Origin: Candidatus Oscillochloris fontis
GTDB lineage: Bacteria; Chloroflexota; Chloroflexia; Chloroflexales; Chloroflexaceae
Assembly (NCBI RefSeq): GCF_004138135.1
Contig: NZ_RYFD01000002.1
Location: 62,001 to 126,000, forward strand
DNA length: 64,000 nucleotides
Direction of reading: 5' to 3'
The notes under the pieces: generated by a model
What the model saw: only the letters and a program-made list of their open reading frames with translations
What the model was told of the DNA's origin: nothing
Database searches by the model: none
Part shown: in pieces, positions 1 through 8,534 of the stretch
How positions within the stretch are numbered: position 1 is the first letter of the stretch
Layout of the letters: each line of letters begins with the position of its first letter
Made by a program: the position numbers and the translations under genes

Positions 1-68
1 GCTAAAGCCGCTGGAAGGGCGTGCTCACCAAAGGGCGAACCATCAAGGGGAACGAGGATCGTCTTCAT
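1..68 (-). CDS. Universal stress protein, N-terminal fragment cut by window edge
   Basis: Reading the minus strand from an ATG at 68 gives MKTILVPLDGSPFGEHALP and continues in frame to the window edge. The start Lys-Thr-Ile-Leu-Val-Pro-Leu-Asp-Gly-Ser is the beta-1 strand and loop typical of UspA-family proteins, cytoplasmic nucleotide-binding stress proteins. A purine-rich GGAAAGG lies about 9 bases upstream. Only 22 codons are visible, so neither the full domain nor ATP-binding residues can be checked. The family call rests on the conserved N-terminus alone. Confidence 0.7.
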   Translation of the reverse strand, partial: MKTILVPLDGSPFGEHALPAAL

Positions 69-160
69 GATCGGGCCTTTCCGATAACTGCCTTACAGCG
101 CTGTAGGACATGGCTCTATTGTACTCCCTGCGGGTTCTGTATGTTAGAAAGACTTGACTA

Positions 161-252
161 GTAATTGTTCACACAAACCTTATTGTTCACGCGAAGGCGC
201 GAAGCCGCGAAGGTTTTGTTATAGACGTTGCGCCTTGGCGTCTTTGCGTCAA
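161..252. repeat. Remnant of a GTAACTGTTCACAC-ended palindromic element
   Basis: GTAATTGTTCACAC at 161-174 differs by one base from the terminal repeat of the elements at 26139 and 34439. It is followed by an imperfect palindrome (about 185-252) with the same GACGCAAAG/CTTTGCGTC theme found at 34472-34538. No right-hand terminal repeat is seen. The rest of 69-269 holds no gene I can support. Confidence 0.6.
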
Positions 253-269
253 TAGCGGAATGCTAGGAG

Positions 270-956
270 CTACCCAAACGCTGGCCCCTGCGCATAGCTT
301 TGCGCCAATTGCGTTGGAGGAACCCCCAGCACATACTGTAGCCAGAGCCACATGTCGTGGAGCAGTTGGGGGATCGCGCCATTGGCGGTGAAGCGGCGTG
401 CCGAGGTGATCACCTCGGCGGGGATGACATGCACCGATGTCCGGGCGCGAGCCAACTCGAAGAGACGCACATCTTCAAAGAGCGGCCATGCGGGAAAGCC
501 GCCCAATTCCTGGTAGAAGGAGCGCCGGATGACGATCCCCTGATCGCCATAGCTGGTGAGCAGCGAATCCCACCACATCAGGCGCGCAGCCAGGGCGAGG
601 ATGGGATCATTACTATCAAAACTGAGGCGGAATTTGGCGATCTGGACATTTGGATCGCTGAAGCAGGATTCGAGGAGCGGGAAGGCATCAGTGGGTAGGC
701 GGGTATCGGCATGCAGGAAGAGTAGCACCTCACCATGTGCCTGTGCTGCCCCGGCATTGCACTGTGGCCCGCGCCCACGTTCGCTCATCACCACCTGCGC
801 TCCGGCTGTCTGGGCAAGATCGGCAGTTGCATCGCTACTGCCGCCATCAACCACAATAATCTCAGCCTCCGCGTTGAGCGCCCGCAGCGTAGTGATGTTT
901 TGGCCAATTCCCGCCGCCTCGTTGAGGGCGGGGATGATGATACTCCATGTGGTCAT
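270..956 (-). CDS. GT2 glycosyltransferase, TIGR04283-like
   Basis: A 228-residue family 2 glycosyltransferase. The N-terminus WSIIIPALNEAAGIG is the nucleotide-sugar binding strand, VVDGGSSDAT follows at about 35, and LLFLHADTRLP near 78 carries the metal-binding Asp-x-Asp-type site. The full length matches the family described as rSAM/selenodomain-associated transferase 2 (TIGR04283), which is usually cytoplasmic and of unknown acceptor. There is no transmembrane segment. It follows the 160-residue unknown gene after a 1-base gap and is probably the last gene of a minus-strand operon starting at 3197. The GT2 fold is confident; the acceptor cannot be told from sequence. Confidence 0.85.
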   Translation of the reverse strand: MTTWSIIIPALNEAAGIGQNITTLRALNAEAEIIVVDGGSSDATADLAQTAGAQVVMSERGRGPQCNAGAAQAHGEVLLFLHADTRLPTDAFPLLESCFSDPNVQIAKFRLSFDSNDPILALAARLMWWDSLLTSYGDQGIVIRRSFYQELGGFPAWPLFEDVRLFELARARTSVHVIPAEVITSARRFTANGAIPQLLHDMWLWLQYVLGVPPTQLAQSYAQGPAFG

Positions 957-957
957 C

Positions 958-1440
958 TTACTCCTTTAACAAACTCGCCGCGACCCGCGCCAACTCGACA
1001 TGACCGAGCCGCCCGCCGACCAACCAGCAGGTTGTGGGGCTGGCGCGCAGGGCAATCAGGGGCAGGCGGTCGGGGCTAACGGCGCTCCAGGCGGCAGGGA
1101 GAAAGGCAGCAGCACACCCATCGAGGTTGAGCGCTTGCAGCTTGGGTGTCGGGCCATCAGCGGGATTCCAGGCGAGTGGCAGCGGTTCATTGGGCGGCAG
1201 ATCGAGCGCGATCCACGAGACCATCAACTGCCCCTGGGCATCGAGCGCACAGTAGCCCTCACCGATCCGGTGGGGCGTCAAGCCAGCGGGCAGGAAGCTC
1301 GGCATGGGGTGATCACTGGCGGGATCGAGTGGTTCAATCGGCGGCAGCGCGTCGGGGAAACCCGCCGCGATGGGGCCGGAGACCGCCAGTAGTGCCACGC
1401 GCAAACCGGGTAGATCAAGAAGTGCCAGAACTGTACTCAT
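958..1440 (-). CDS. Conserved hypothetical protein, 160 aa
   Basis: I do not recognise this protein. It is rich in Pro, Ala and Leu, begins MSTVLALLDLPGLRVALLAV, and has no signal peptide, cysteine cluster or catalytic motif that I can name. Its ATG overlaps the TGA of the upstream VWA gene as ATGA (1437-1440), which points to translational coupling, and it ends one base before the GT2 gene. The coupling and the intact frame support a real gene. A role linked to the VWA protein is possible but only inferred. Confidence 0.6.
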   Translation of the reverse strand: MSTVLALLDLPGLRVALLAVSGPIAAGFPDALPPIEPLDPASDHPMPSFLPAGLTPHRIGEGYCALDAQGQLMVSWIALDLPPNEPLPLAWNPADGPTPKLQALNLDGCAAAFLPAAWSAVSPDRLPLIALRASPTTCWLVGGRLGHVELARVAASLLKE

Positions 1441-2801
1441 GGAACCTCTTGTTCTCCCAAACGGCGTGTCGCGTAGGTCAGTTCACGCCGCCCCACCCCG
1501 CTGGTGGTGCCGGTGGCTTCAAGATTCGCCGCTTCGTGGAGCGCCACCTGGGCCAACTCAGCTTCGCCGAGGTCGTGCAGACGGGCAGCAGCGGCGCGCA
1601 GCAGGCTCATCGCGCTGGTCGCATCGCCCCGGTTAACGGCATCTATCGCTCGTCGTTGTAGGCGCATCGCCGTAGCACGCCCAGCCGCATAGAGCAGCGC
1701 GGGCGGGGTAGGGGCGGGCGTGGCGGTGTAGTGGGCCACCAGATCGGCGCTCACTTCGACATCAGCGCTACTCGCCCGCAGCGCACACAGCCGCCGCCGC
1801 GCCCCATTGGGCGCGGGGCGCGGCGGCGTGGGCGGGGCCAGCAGTTCAAGCAAGAGGCGTATCGGGGTGCCGCGCTCCAGATCACCCAGGTGGATCAAGA
1901 GCCGCCGTGGGTCATCCCCCAGCGCCTCCAGCGGGGCCAGCGTGGGGCTGATCCGCGTCACCCGGCGCACCTCCACCCCCTGCGGGAGTTGGAGTTCCAG
2001 TTGGAGCGCCTGGGCAACCACACTGCGGGCAGCATCGAGTTCTGCTGCCACCGCCGCCGGGATCTGCTCAGCGCGGCGCATAAAACTGGCCCGCCCGCCA
2101 CTCACGTCGGCTAACCCGGTCAGCAGATCATCCTGAAACTCACCACCCAGCCCCAGTGTACTGATACTCACCCCCGCCTCTGCCGCTTGGCGCGCCAGCG
2201 CCATACACGCATCGGCATGTTCGGTAAAGCCATCGGTGAGCAGGATCAAGCGCCGCACCGTCCCCGGTGCGCCCGCGTGGGCCAGTTCCGCGAGGCCCAG
2301 CCGCATTCCACTCGACAGATCAGTCTCTTCACCGAGCCGCACGCTGCGCAGCCGCGCAATACCGGCGACCAGTTCCGCCCGCCGATCCCCGCCCATACTG
2401 GGCACCAGCGTCAACGCCTGCTCGGCACACGCCACCAGACTGAAGCGATCCTGGCGGTCTAGTCGCTCAACGACACTATGCAATGCGCGTGCGGTATAGT
2501 CGAGCGCACTCGGTGAGTGGGCGCGGATCTCGTCGGGGACAGGCCCGGCAATCTGCCAAACCGGCACGCCATCAACGAGAACTTCCTGCGCCCCACCGGC
2601 GCGCACCAACTCGCGAAATTGCTCCTCACTCACAATCGGGATGCGCATTGAGCGACTAGCATCGGCCACCAACGCCCAACTGACCGATGCGCCCACCCCG
2701 CCCGCATCGGTCGCCAACGTGATCATCGCGTAGCAAATCTGTGATTCGTTACGCGCTGGAAGAGTTATGAGTTGGGGCAGAGTCTGAAGGAGCAGGCTCA
2801 T
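1437..2801 (-). CDS. VWA-domain protein, 454 aa
   Basis: Contains a von Willebrand factor A domain from about residue 38. The MIDAS metal site is partly visible as VADASRSM (Asp-x-Ser-x-Ser), with later elements LGEETDLSSGM (Thr in MIDAS motif 2) and LLTDGFTEH (Asp in motif 3). After the domain (about 240) comes a beta-rich region, and the C-terminus (about 360-454) is Ala/Arg-rich helical sequence with TPR-like spacing. No signal peptide or membrane helix is seen, so it is probably cytoplasmic. Bacterial proteins of this kind usually act as metal-dependent protein-binding scaffolds. An insertion after the MIDAS start (about 55-90) is unusual. It sits 6 bases after the 129-residue membrane protein and is coupled by ATGA to the next gene. 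Confidence 0.8.
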   Translation of the reverse strand: MSLLLQTLPQLITLPARNESQICYAMITLATDAGGVGASVSWALVADASRSMRIPIVSEEQFRELVRAGGAQEVLVDGVPVWQIAGPVPDEIRAHSPSALDYTARALHSVVERLDRQDRFSLVACAEQALTLVPSMGGDRRAELVAGIARLRSVRLGEETDLSSGMRLGLAELAHAGAPGTVRRLILLTDGFTEHADACMALARQAAEAGVSISTLGLGGEFQDDLLTGLADVSGGRASFMRRAEQIPAAVAAELDAARSVVAQALQLELQLPQGVEVRRVTRISPTLAPLEALGDDPRRLLIHLGDLERGTPIRLLLELLAPPTPPRPAPNGARRRLCALRASSADVEVSADLVAHYTATPAPTPPALLYAAGRATAMRLQRRAIDAVNRGDATSAMSLLRAAAARLHDLGEAELAQVALHEAANLEATGTTSGVGRRELTYATRRLGEQEVP

Positions 2802-2807
2802 AGAGGG

Positions 2808-3197
2808 TTATGGACAGGCATTGGTTAAGGTTGGCACACCACTAAACACCACTTGAATCGTAGTGCCATCACCAAACGTAATCACCCGCCGACTGCGCGT
2901 AATTGCCCGTGGGCCATCGGCACCCTCGATCCGCACACAGGCATCTACATATGTCTCTTCATAGGTATCCGCCACGCCACCATGCAACAGGCCAAGAATC
3001 TGCTCCTGGGGAATCGCCAACTTCGCCGGAGCCGTGAAGCCCAGCCATGCCAGGGTTAAGGAACCAGCAAGAATTAAGACAAAAAAGAGCATGAGGACAG
3101 CGGGTGCCGATGATTTACGCCGAGGTTTGACAACAACATTCCCTTTGGCTAGGTCTTTACTTGTAACCATCTTGGAAGGTCTTTCCGGTTGTGACAC
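2808..3197 (-). CDS. Small single-pass membrane protein
   Basis: 129 residues with a charged N-terminus, one hydrophobic helix (about 31-53, APAVLMLFFVLILAGSLTL) and an exported C-terminal domain with two cysteines. The start is GTG at 3197 with AGGGG about 7 bases upstream; an ATG ten codons later is the alternative. I do not recognise the family. It lies 6 bases before the VWA gene and may be the first gene of that operon. The N-in, C-out topology is inferred from the positive residues preceding the helix. Confidence 0.6.
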   Translation of the reverse strand: MSQPERPSKMVTSKDLAKGNVVVKPRRKSSAPAVLMLFFVLILAGSLTLAWLGFTAPAKLAIPQEQILGLLHGGVADTYEETYVDACVRIEGADGPRAITRSRRVITFGDGTTIQVVFSGVPTLTNACP

Positions 3198-3291
3198 ACA
3201 AGAACCCCTCTACTCTAAACATTCTATCTTGAGGTTGAGCGCTGTCTAGCGGGTAGATAGTACCAATCTTTAACTAGTCACCCTCGAAGAT

Positions 3292-3342
3292 CCTTATTTG
3301 TTCGGTTTTGGCGGCTTCGCCGCCAAAACCGAACAAATAAGG
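3292..3342. repeat. Locus-specific GGCGGC hairpin, copy 1
   Basis: Perfect 24-bp stem (3292-3315 and 3319-3342) with loop TTC. The inner core is GGCGGC/GCCGCC; the outer arm CCTTATTTGTTCGGTTTT is found nowhere else in the window. It ends 3 bases from the carboxylase stop codon, so it may also terminate that transcript. GATCTTCGAGGG lies next to it on the minus strand, a flank shared with other copies. Confidence 0.85.
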
Positions 3343-3345
3343 GAA

Positions 3346-5328
3346 TTACGCCTCCTCTTGGGCCTCAACTTCAATCAGATCGGCTCCGCCGGTGACACTA
3401 CTACCAGCTTTGAACGGAATCCGGCGTACAATTCCGGCGTAGGGGGCCACAACGGTATGCTCCATCTTCATGGCCTCTAGCACCAGCAGCGGTTGGCCCT
3501 CGACCACCGTCTCGCCCTCACTCACCAACACCTTCACCAGCGTCCCCGGCATCGGCGCAGTCAGGCTGCCCCCATCGTGGCCATGGCCCGTCCGACCCAC
3601 CGAGTCGGCGCTGAGTGGTACAGACCGGGTCAGCCGGTAGGCATCGCCGCGCCAAGCAATCAGGAGATCGCCCGCCGCATCGCGAGCCACGCGGAAGCGT
3701 TCGCGTTCGGCGTTCTCGAAGCTAAGGATCAGTTCATCGGTGCGCAGCGATGCGACCTGAGTCGTTACTGCACCCTCAGCCGCGTAGATGTGCCATGTTG
3801 CTCGTGCACGCTTCACGCGCAGCGTGTGTTCCTCATGGCCAAACGTGAGCGTCAGCGGGGTCTCGATGCCATCGGCGCGCCAGCGGTTCTCGAAGGGCGA
3901 ACGCGGAGCCACCTGGGTTTGCACCTGCAACTCCCACACCGCCGCCGCCGCAAGCACCTGGTGCGGCAGTGTCTTGGGCGGCGCAGCGTGGATCTGCTGC
4001 TCAGCCAAGAAGCCGGTATGGGTCGCCCCGGCAATAAAGGTCGGGTTGGTCACAATCGCCCGCAACAACGGCAGATTGGTGGTCAGCCCCAGCACCGCAT
4101 AGTCATCCAGAGCGCAGCGCAGGCGATCAATCGCCGCGTGGCGATCCGCGCCAGAGACAATCAGCTTAGCGATCATCGGGTCATAATATACCGTCACCTC
4201 ATCGCCGCTGGTCAGCCCCGAATCGACGCGCACCCCCGGACCCAAGGGCGGATCGAGCAGCGCCAACTTGCCAATCGCGGGCAAAAACGTGACCGGGTCT
4301 TCGGCATAGAGGCGCACCTCAATCGCGTGGCCCCGGAATGTTACCTGCTCCTGGGTGAAGGGCAGTGGTTCACCCGCCGCAACCGCGATCTGCAAGCGCA
4401 CCAGATCCAGCCCGGTCACCAACTCGGTGACGGGATGCTCAACCTGGAGGCGGGTATTCATCTCCAAGAAATAGTAGTTGCCATCGGGATCAAGCACAAA
4501 CTCAACCGTCCCGGCATTGACATACCCAGCGGCACGCGCAGCGCGCACGGCGGCATCACCCATTGCGCTGCGCAATGCGGGCGAGAGCGCGGGCGAGGGT
4601 GATTCTTCGAGGATCTTCTGATGGCGGCGCTGGATCGAACACTCACGCTCACCCAGATGCACCACATTCCCGTGGCTATCGGCGAGGATCTGGATCTCAA
4701 CGTGGCGCGGGCGCAGGATCAGGCGCTCCAGAAAGACTGTCGCATCACCAAAGGCGGCCCCAGCCTCACGGCGCGCCCCCTCCAGCGCAGCGGGGAACTC
4801 GGCGAGGCTATTCACCACGCGCATCCCCTTACCGCCACCACCGGCACTCGCCTTGACCAGCAGCGGAAAGCCGATGCGCTCAGCCTCAGCGGCGAGGGTC
4901 GTTTCGGACTGATCGGCCCCGTCATAACCGGGAGCGACGGGCACCCCGGCCGCGACCGCAATCCGGCGTGCGCCGATCTTGCCACCCATCGCCTCAATCG
5001 CCTCGGCGGGCGGGCCAATAAAGACAATCCCGGCCTCGCGGCACATCCGCGCAAAGGCCGCATTCTCGGAGAGGAAGCCATACCCCGGATGGATCGCCTC
5101 AGCCCCTAGCGCCTGGGCTGCTTCTATTAGCTTCTCGCCCCGCAGGTAGCTCTGCGCCGCTGCGGGGGGGCCAATCTGCATCGCCACATCGGCCAGCCGC
5201 ACATGCAGTGCGCCCGCATCCGCCTCAGAGTAGACCACCGCCGGACTGATACCCAACTCGCGGCAGGCCCGAATAATTCGTACAGCAATTTCACCACGAT
5301 TGGCGATCAAGATACGTTTGAAGGTCAT
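3346..5328 (-). CDS. Acetyl/propionyl-CoA carboxylase, biotin carboxylase-BCCP fusion
   Basis: A 660-residue biotin-dependent carboxylase alpha chain that carboxylates its own biotin with ATP and bicarbonate, for transfer to an acyl-CoA by a separate carboxyltransferase. The N-terminus FKRILIANRGEIAVRIIRA, the Gly-rich ATP loop KASAGGGGKGMR and EMNTRLQVEHPVTE show a complete biotin carboxylase; the C-terminal LEAMKMEHT carries the biotinyl Lys. I chose the ATG at 5328 because GGAG lies about 8 bases upstream; the ATG at 5340 has no such site. The length fits propionyl- or methylcrotonyl-CoA carboxylase alpha chains; sequence alone does not fix the substrate. Propionyl-CoA carboxylase would suit a Chloroflexales host using the 3-hydroxypropionate cycle. 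No carboxyltransferase gene is adjacent. Confidence 0.92.
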   Translation of the reverse strand: MTFKRILIANRGEIAVRIIRACRELGISPAVVYSEADAGALHVRLADVAMQIGPPAAAQSYLRGEKLIEAAQALGAEAIHPGYGFLSENAAFARMCREAGIVFIGPPAEAIEAMGGKIGARRIAVAAGVPVAPGYDGADQSETTLAAEAERIGFPLLVKASAGGGGKGMRVVNSLAEFPAALEGARREAGAAFGDATVFLERLILRPRHVEIQILADSHGNVVHLGERECSIQRRHQKILEESPSPALSPALRSAMGDAAVRAARAAGYVNAGTVEFVLDPDGNYYFLEMNTRLQVEHPVTELVTGLDLVRLQIAVAAGEPLPFTQEQVTFRGHAIEVRLYAEDPVTFLPAIGKLALLDPPLGPGVRVDSGLTSGDEVTVYYDPMIAKLIVSGADRHAAIDRLRCALDDYAVLGLTTNLPLLRAIVTNPTFIAGATHTGFLAEQQIHAAPPKTLPHQVLAAAAVWELQVQTQVAPRSPFENRWRADGIETPLTLTFGHEEHTLRVKRARATWHIYAAEGAVTTQVASLRTDELILSFENAERERFRVARDAAGDLLIAWRGDAYRLTRSVPLSADSVGRTGHGHDGGSLTAPMPGTLVKVLVSEGETVVEGQPLLVLEAMKMEHTVVAPYAGIVRRIPFKAGSSVTGGADLIEVEAQEEA

Positions 5329-5379
5329 GGATCTCTCCATCTAAAAAGATTTCTTCTTGGGGCTGCGCCCCAAACCTGC

Positions 5380-5426
5380 TTTTTTCGCATACGTTGGCGG
5401 CGAAGCCGCCAACGTATGCGAAAAAA
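5380..5426. repeat. Locus-specific GGCGGC hairpin, copy 2
   Basis: Perfect 22-bp stem (5380-5401 and 5405-5426) with loop GAA, core GGCGGC, and unique outer arm TTTTTTCGCATACGTT. It is preceded by TTGGGGCTGCGCCCCAA (5356-5372) and followed by CTTCGGGGGAGGC. Both flanks recur around the hairpin at 55578-55610. Confidence 0.85.
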
Positions 5427-5471
5427 AGTTCTTCGGGGGAGGCTTTGCCTCATAGGCATTCGGTTAAGCGT

Positions 5472-5538
5472 GAAGGGAGCACCGGCTTCCAGCCGGTCAC
5501 GATGCGCCACCGACCGGCTGGAAGCCGGTGCTCCCTTC
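5472..5538. repeat. Long palindrome with GGGAGCACCGGCTTCCAGCC arms
   Basis: Perfect 27-bp arms (5472-5498 and 5512-5538) around a 13-base loop. Thirty bases (5478-5507) are identical to 55656-55685, where only the left half is present. It lies upstream of the carboxylase gene and downstream of the LLM oxidoreductase gene. Confidence 0.85.
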
Positions 5539-5546
5539 GGGCGTGC

Positions 5547-5574
5547 GTAGGGGCGTGTCGCGACGCGCCCCTAC
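5547..5574. repeat. GTAGGGGCG...CGCCCCTAC short palindrome
   Basis: A 28-base near-perfect palindrome (one G-T pair) ending in CCCCTAC. Its last bases form the TAG stop codon of the minus-strand oxidoreductase gene. The ends match those of the elements at 22451, 24750 and 53013. Confidence 0.75.
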
Positions 5575-6554
5575 ATCTCCAATTTGGGCAGCACATGCTC
5601 ACCATAGGCCCGAATCCACTCCTCCTGGTTGCGGCCTACATTATGCACGTAGATCTCGGTAAAGCCAAGATCAATAAAACCCTGAAGCTGGGCGCGGTGA
5701 GCCTCAAGATCGGACGCAATCAGCACCCGACCTGCAAAGTTCTCGGCACGCACGAGGCGCGCCATGGCGGCAAAATCCTCTGGGGAACGAATATCCTGCT
5801 TGGGGAAATTCATGCCCCCATTGGGCCACTCAGTCAGCGCGTTCTGAAGCGCCTCAGCATCGGTCGCTGCCCATGAGACATGCACTTGGAGCAACTTGGG
5901 CATGGTATCGGGATCTTTCCCAGCGGCGCGGGCACCCTGAGCAAAATGATCCAGAATCGTGCGCAACTTCTCGTGGTTCGCAGCGGGGGTGATCAGGCCA
6001 TCACAGACCCGCCCGGCCCAGCGCAGAGTTTGGGGGCCAGTAGCGGCAATATAGATCGGCAGCGGGCGCTCCGGCAGCGTCCACATACGCACCTTATTCA
6101 TCTGGAAGTGCTGGCCCCGGTGGCGCACCTCCTTGCCGGTCAGCAACTTCTGGATGATCTCGACCGCCTCTTGCAGCATCTCAAAGCGCACCAGCGCATC
6201 GGGCCACACGCCAGCGACCACGTTCTCATTAAGCGCCTCGCCACTGCCCAAGCCTAGCCAGAAGCGGTCGGGGTACATCGCGGCCAGTGTCGCGGCGGCG
6301 TGGGCAATCACCGAGGGGTGGTAGCGGAAACTGGGGCAGGTGACACCCGGCCCGAAGCGGTGGCCCGTCGTCGCGCCGAGTGCGCCCATCCAGGAGTATG
6401 CGAAGGCATTGTGGCCCTGTTGCGGCACCCAGGGCTGAAAGTGGTCGGCGGCCATCACCCCTCGGAACCCGTGGGCCTCGGCCAAGCGACAATGAGCGAG
6501 CAGATCGGTAGGGTGGAACTGTTCGAGCGCGGCAGCGATGCCGATAGTAACCAT
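5571..6554 (-). CDS. F420-dependent LLM-class oxidoreductase, G6PDH-like family
   Basis: 327 residues of the luciferase-like TIM-barrel family. ADHFQPWVPQQGHNAFAYSW near residue 36 and LGLGSGEALNE near 101 match the F420 glucose-6-phosphate dehydrogenase-like subfamily (TIGR03557) and are the usual F420 and substrate pocket regions. PIYIAATGPQTLRWAGR is the phosphate-binding turn. The enzyme should transfer hydride to or from coenzyme F420 in the cytoplasm; the substrate is not known for this subfamily. The F420 assignment is strengthened by cofD-cofC about 2.5 kb away. The stop codon lies inside a repeat (5547-5574). Confidence 0.85.
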   Translation of the reverse strand: MVTIGIAAALEQFHPTDLLAHCRLAEAHGFRGVMAADHFQPWVPQQGHNAFAYSWMGALGATTGHRFGPGVTCPSFRYHPSVIAHAAATLAAMYPDRFWLGLGSGEALNENVVAGVWPDALVRFEMLQEAVEIIQKLLTGKEVRHRGQHFQMNKVRMWTLPERPLPIYIAATGPQTLRWAGRVCDGLITPAANHEKLRTILDHFAQGARAAGKDPDTMPKLLQVHVSWAATDAEALQNALTEWPNGGMNFPKQDIRSPEDFAAMARLVRAENFAGRVLIASDLEAHRAQLQGFIDLGFTEIYVHNVGRNQEEWIRAYGEHVLPKLEM

Positions 6555-6576
6555 AGTGCGTCCTTGCTACGATAGG

Positions 6577-7446
6577 TTAGATGATCAGATCTAATGGAAG
6601 ATCAGCAATATCCCGCAAGCGTTTGCCATCAATCATTGTATGTAGGAGATCCTCTGCATCAGCATAACCTAATGTATTCACCGTAGATAGCAATTCTGTA
6701 AGCGCAAAGTGGTATACACAATCTATATCGCCTGTTCCCAGAGCAATTGAGGCAATTCGGCTTGGTGTTGGTTCGCCCGTAATCACCGCAATGTGTGGTA
6801 AACGTCCTTTACGGTTACGTACCAAATTTAAACCCTCAGAACGTGCATTTTGCGCCCGGTCACTCCGCAAAGTCCATTTACATGAAATACTTGCATGCAG
6901 AATAGGTTGCGTATTATTACACTTGCGTAGGCTTGTTAAGCGGGCGCATGTTTCGTCAACCAGTATTTCTTGAGAGTTAATCGTAGCATCCATTTCGGGA
7001 TGCCGGATAATGACCACATCTGGTTTGATCAGATAGTCGCTTCCTAATGCTGCTGCTAGTTCGGGATTGCTCCGTGCCGCATTATCAAGCGCAGCCAAAT
7101 GAGCATACTGGTCAAACTGTGCAATAGCGAGGCGACCTGCACCTACTCCTTTACTAATTGTCCATGTTCCGGGGCGTAAATGCTGAAGATGAGGGAAGAT
7201 AGTATCGAGATATTCTTTACAAATAATCTCGAAGTGATTACCTGCCATTTGGCCTGCCATACGAGTGCCAGGATCTCGTTTCCCCAAGATCTCAATAATA
7301 CCTTTTGCAATGGCTACACTTACTCGACTATCTTTGTCGGCATTTGTGGGGATACCCGCTGCATCAATACGGAGTACCGCACTCAGTAGTGCAGCATGAA
7401 AACTGCGGCGGGCTTCGCAAAGGAAGGTTGTACTTGCATTGCTCAT
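6577..7446 (-). CDS. Type II restriction endonuclease, NgoMIV family
   Basis: 289 residues from the ATG at 7446, which overlaps the methyltransferase TGA as ATGA; NgoMIV-like enzymes are close to this length. KPDVVIIRH and the later HASISCKWTLRSDRAQNAR fit the metal-binding Asp and the Ser-x-Lys core of this PD-(D/E)XK family; GRLPHIAVITGEPTPSR is also characteristic. NgoMIV cuts GCCGGC, so that site is predicted here by homology. A longer reading frame reaching 7584 runs into the methyltransferase gene and is not needed. The gene is visibly more AT-rich than its neighbours, which suggests horizontal acquisition. Confidence 0.88.
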   Translation of the reverse strand: MSNASTTFLCEARRSFHAALLSAVLRIDAAGIPTNADKDSRVSVAIAKGIIEILGKRDPGTRMAGQMAGNHFEIICKEYLDTIFPHLQHLRPGTWTISKGVGAGRLAIAQFDQYAHLAALDNAARSNPELAAALGSDYLIKPDVVIIRHPEMDATINSQEILVDETCARLTSLRKCNNTQPILHASISCKWTLRSDRAQNARSEGLNLVRNRKGRLPHIAVITGEPTPSRIASIALGTGDIDCVYHFALTELLSTVNTLGYADAEDLLHTMIDGKRLRDIADLPLDLII

Positions 7447-8402
7447 AAGCTGATCTTTACTTGATGTAGCCGTCGGACACTCAGTACTTGATACAACTGT
7501 GAGGCGACTGCCTGTGCCACAGGTGGAGGGAAGGCATTCCCTACTTGCCGATAGGCTGCTGTTTTGCGTCCGGCAAACTGCCACTGATCCGGAAATCCTT
7601 GCAAACGCGCCACCATACGTACAGTCAAGCGGGGCAGACCAACAAAATCAGGTGCCGGTGACTCGTCCCAGATCCCCAGTCCATCAACTCCTAGTGCTGC
7701 CCATGCACGACGGGCACGAGTAGGGCCAAGATCAGGGCCACCATGTTTCTTAGAACCACCAACGATTGTTGGGGCAATTTCGTTGGCTCGTGTACGCCAA
7801 GCATCAACACCAAGCCAGCCTCGCGCCGCCATTAAGTCGTAGAGTGTCTCACCAACGGTGGGTGGTCGTTGTATACCTACTGGCCATGAGAAATATTCGC
7901 ATAACTCCTTTTTGATCGCCACAAATACGACTCGTGGACGTAACTGAGGTACCCCAAAATCTGAAGCATTCAGAAGCCGCCAGATGGTCTGATAGCCCAG
8001 TTTATGAAGTTCATTAGCGATATAGCGCCGGTAATCCTCAAAGATTGCGTCTAGGATACCCCGTACATTCTCAATCATAATAGCACGCGGGCGAATTTCA
8101 TCTGCCAATCGTACTGCTTCAGGAAAGAGATTGCGTTCATCCAGGGTTCCAAGTTGCTTCCCAGCCTTAGAAAAGGGTGGGCAAGGTAACCCTCCCGCAA
8201 GCAAGTCTATTCCCCGATAAGGTGTTCCATGAAAGGTTGCAAGATTACCTTCAACAACATGCCAATCAGGGCGATTGAGGCGCAGAGTCGCACAACAATG
8301 GGGATCAATCTCAATCGCAGCTTGGTGTGAAAAGCCAGCCTGCTCTAAGCCGAGTGCTTGTCCACCACCACCCGCGCACATTTCGACTGAGAAGAGGGTC
8401 AT
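7443..8402 (-). CDS. DNA (cytosine-5) methyltransferase of an NgoMIV-type system
   Basis: 319 residues with the ordered C5-methyltransferase motifs: [17 protein letters not shown] (motif I, AdoMet), [14 protein letters not shown] (motif IV, catalytic Cys), IENVRG (motif VI), QLRPRVVF (motif VIII) and [13 protein letters not shown] (motif X). The target-recognition region between VIII and X is short. It protects the host from the endonuclease encoded by the coupled downstream gene; GCCGGC is the predicted site by association. The base composition is lower in GC than the flanks. Its start at 8402 faces the trpG promoter, making this a divergent pair. Confidence 0.92.
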   Translation of the reverse strand: MTLFSVEMCAGGGGQALGLEQAGFSHQAAIEIDPHCCATLRLNRPDWHVVEGNLATFHGTPYRGIDLLAGGLPCPPFSKAGKQLGTLDERNLFPEAVRLADEIRPRAIMIENVRGILDAIFEDYRRYIANELHKLGYQTIWRLLNASDFGVPQLRPRVVFVAIKKELCEYFSWPVGIQRPPTVGETLYDLMAARGWLGVDAWRTRANEIAPTIVGGSKKHGGPDLGPTRARRAWAALGVDGLGIWDESPAPDFVGLPRLTVRMVARLQGFPDQWQFAGRKTAAYRQVGNAFPPPVAQAVASQLYQVLSVRRLHQVKISL

Positions 8403-8466
8403 AATGAGGTACCATACAAACTAGAACAGGGTTGCGATCTCTATTGTACCCCATCTTGCCATTTGC

Positions 8467-8495
8467 TTGCCAGCCTAGCCCGCCCCCGCTATACT
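8467..8495 (+). promoter_or_regulatory. Sigma-70-type promoter for trpG-cofD-cofC
   Basis: TTGCCA (8467-8472) and TATACT (8490-8495) are separated by 17 bases and lie about 40 bases before the trpG ATG. No other close match stands between the two divergent genes on this strand. Confidence 0.65.
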
Positions 8496-8534
8496 ACAAG
8501 CGCACACAAAGCCCAACACCAATGGAGATGCCCC

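Noticed and set aside
3493-4602. 369-codon plus-strand frame opposite the carboxylase gene
   Set aside because: It is a shadow of a GC-rich gene with clear biotin carboxylase motifs on the other strand; the translation is His/Arg/Gln-rich without domains. The same holds for 15736-16770 and 27311-28267.
7447-7584. Extra 46 codons at the start of the restriction endonuclease
   Set aside because: They lie inside the methyltransferase gene in another frame; the ATGA overlap at 7443-7446 gives a start that fits the family length.
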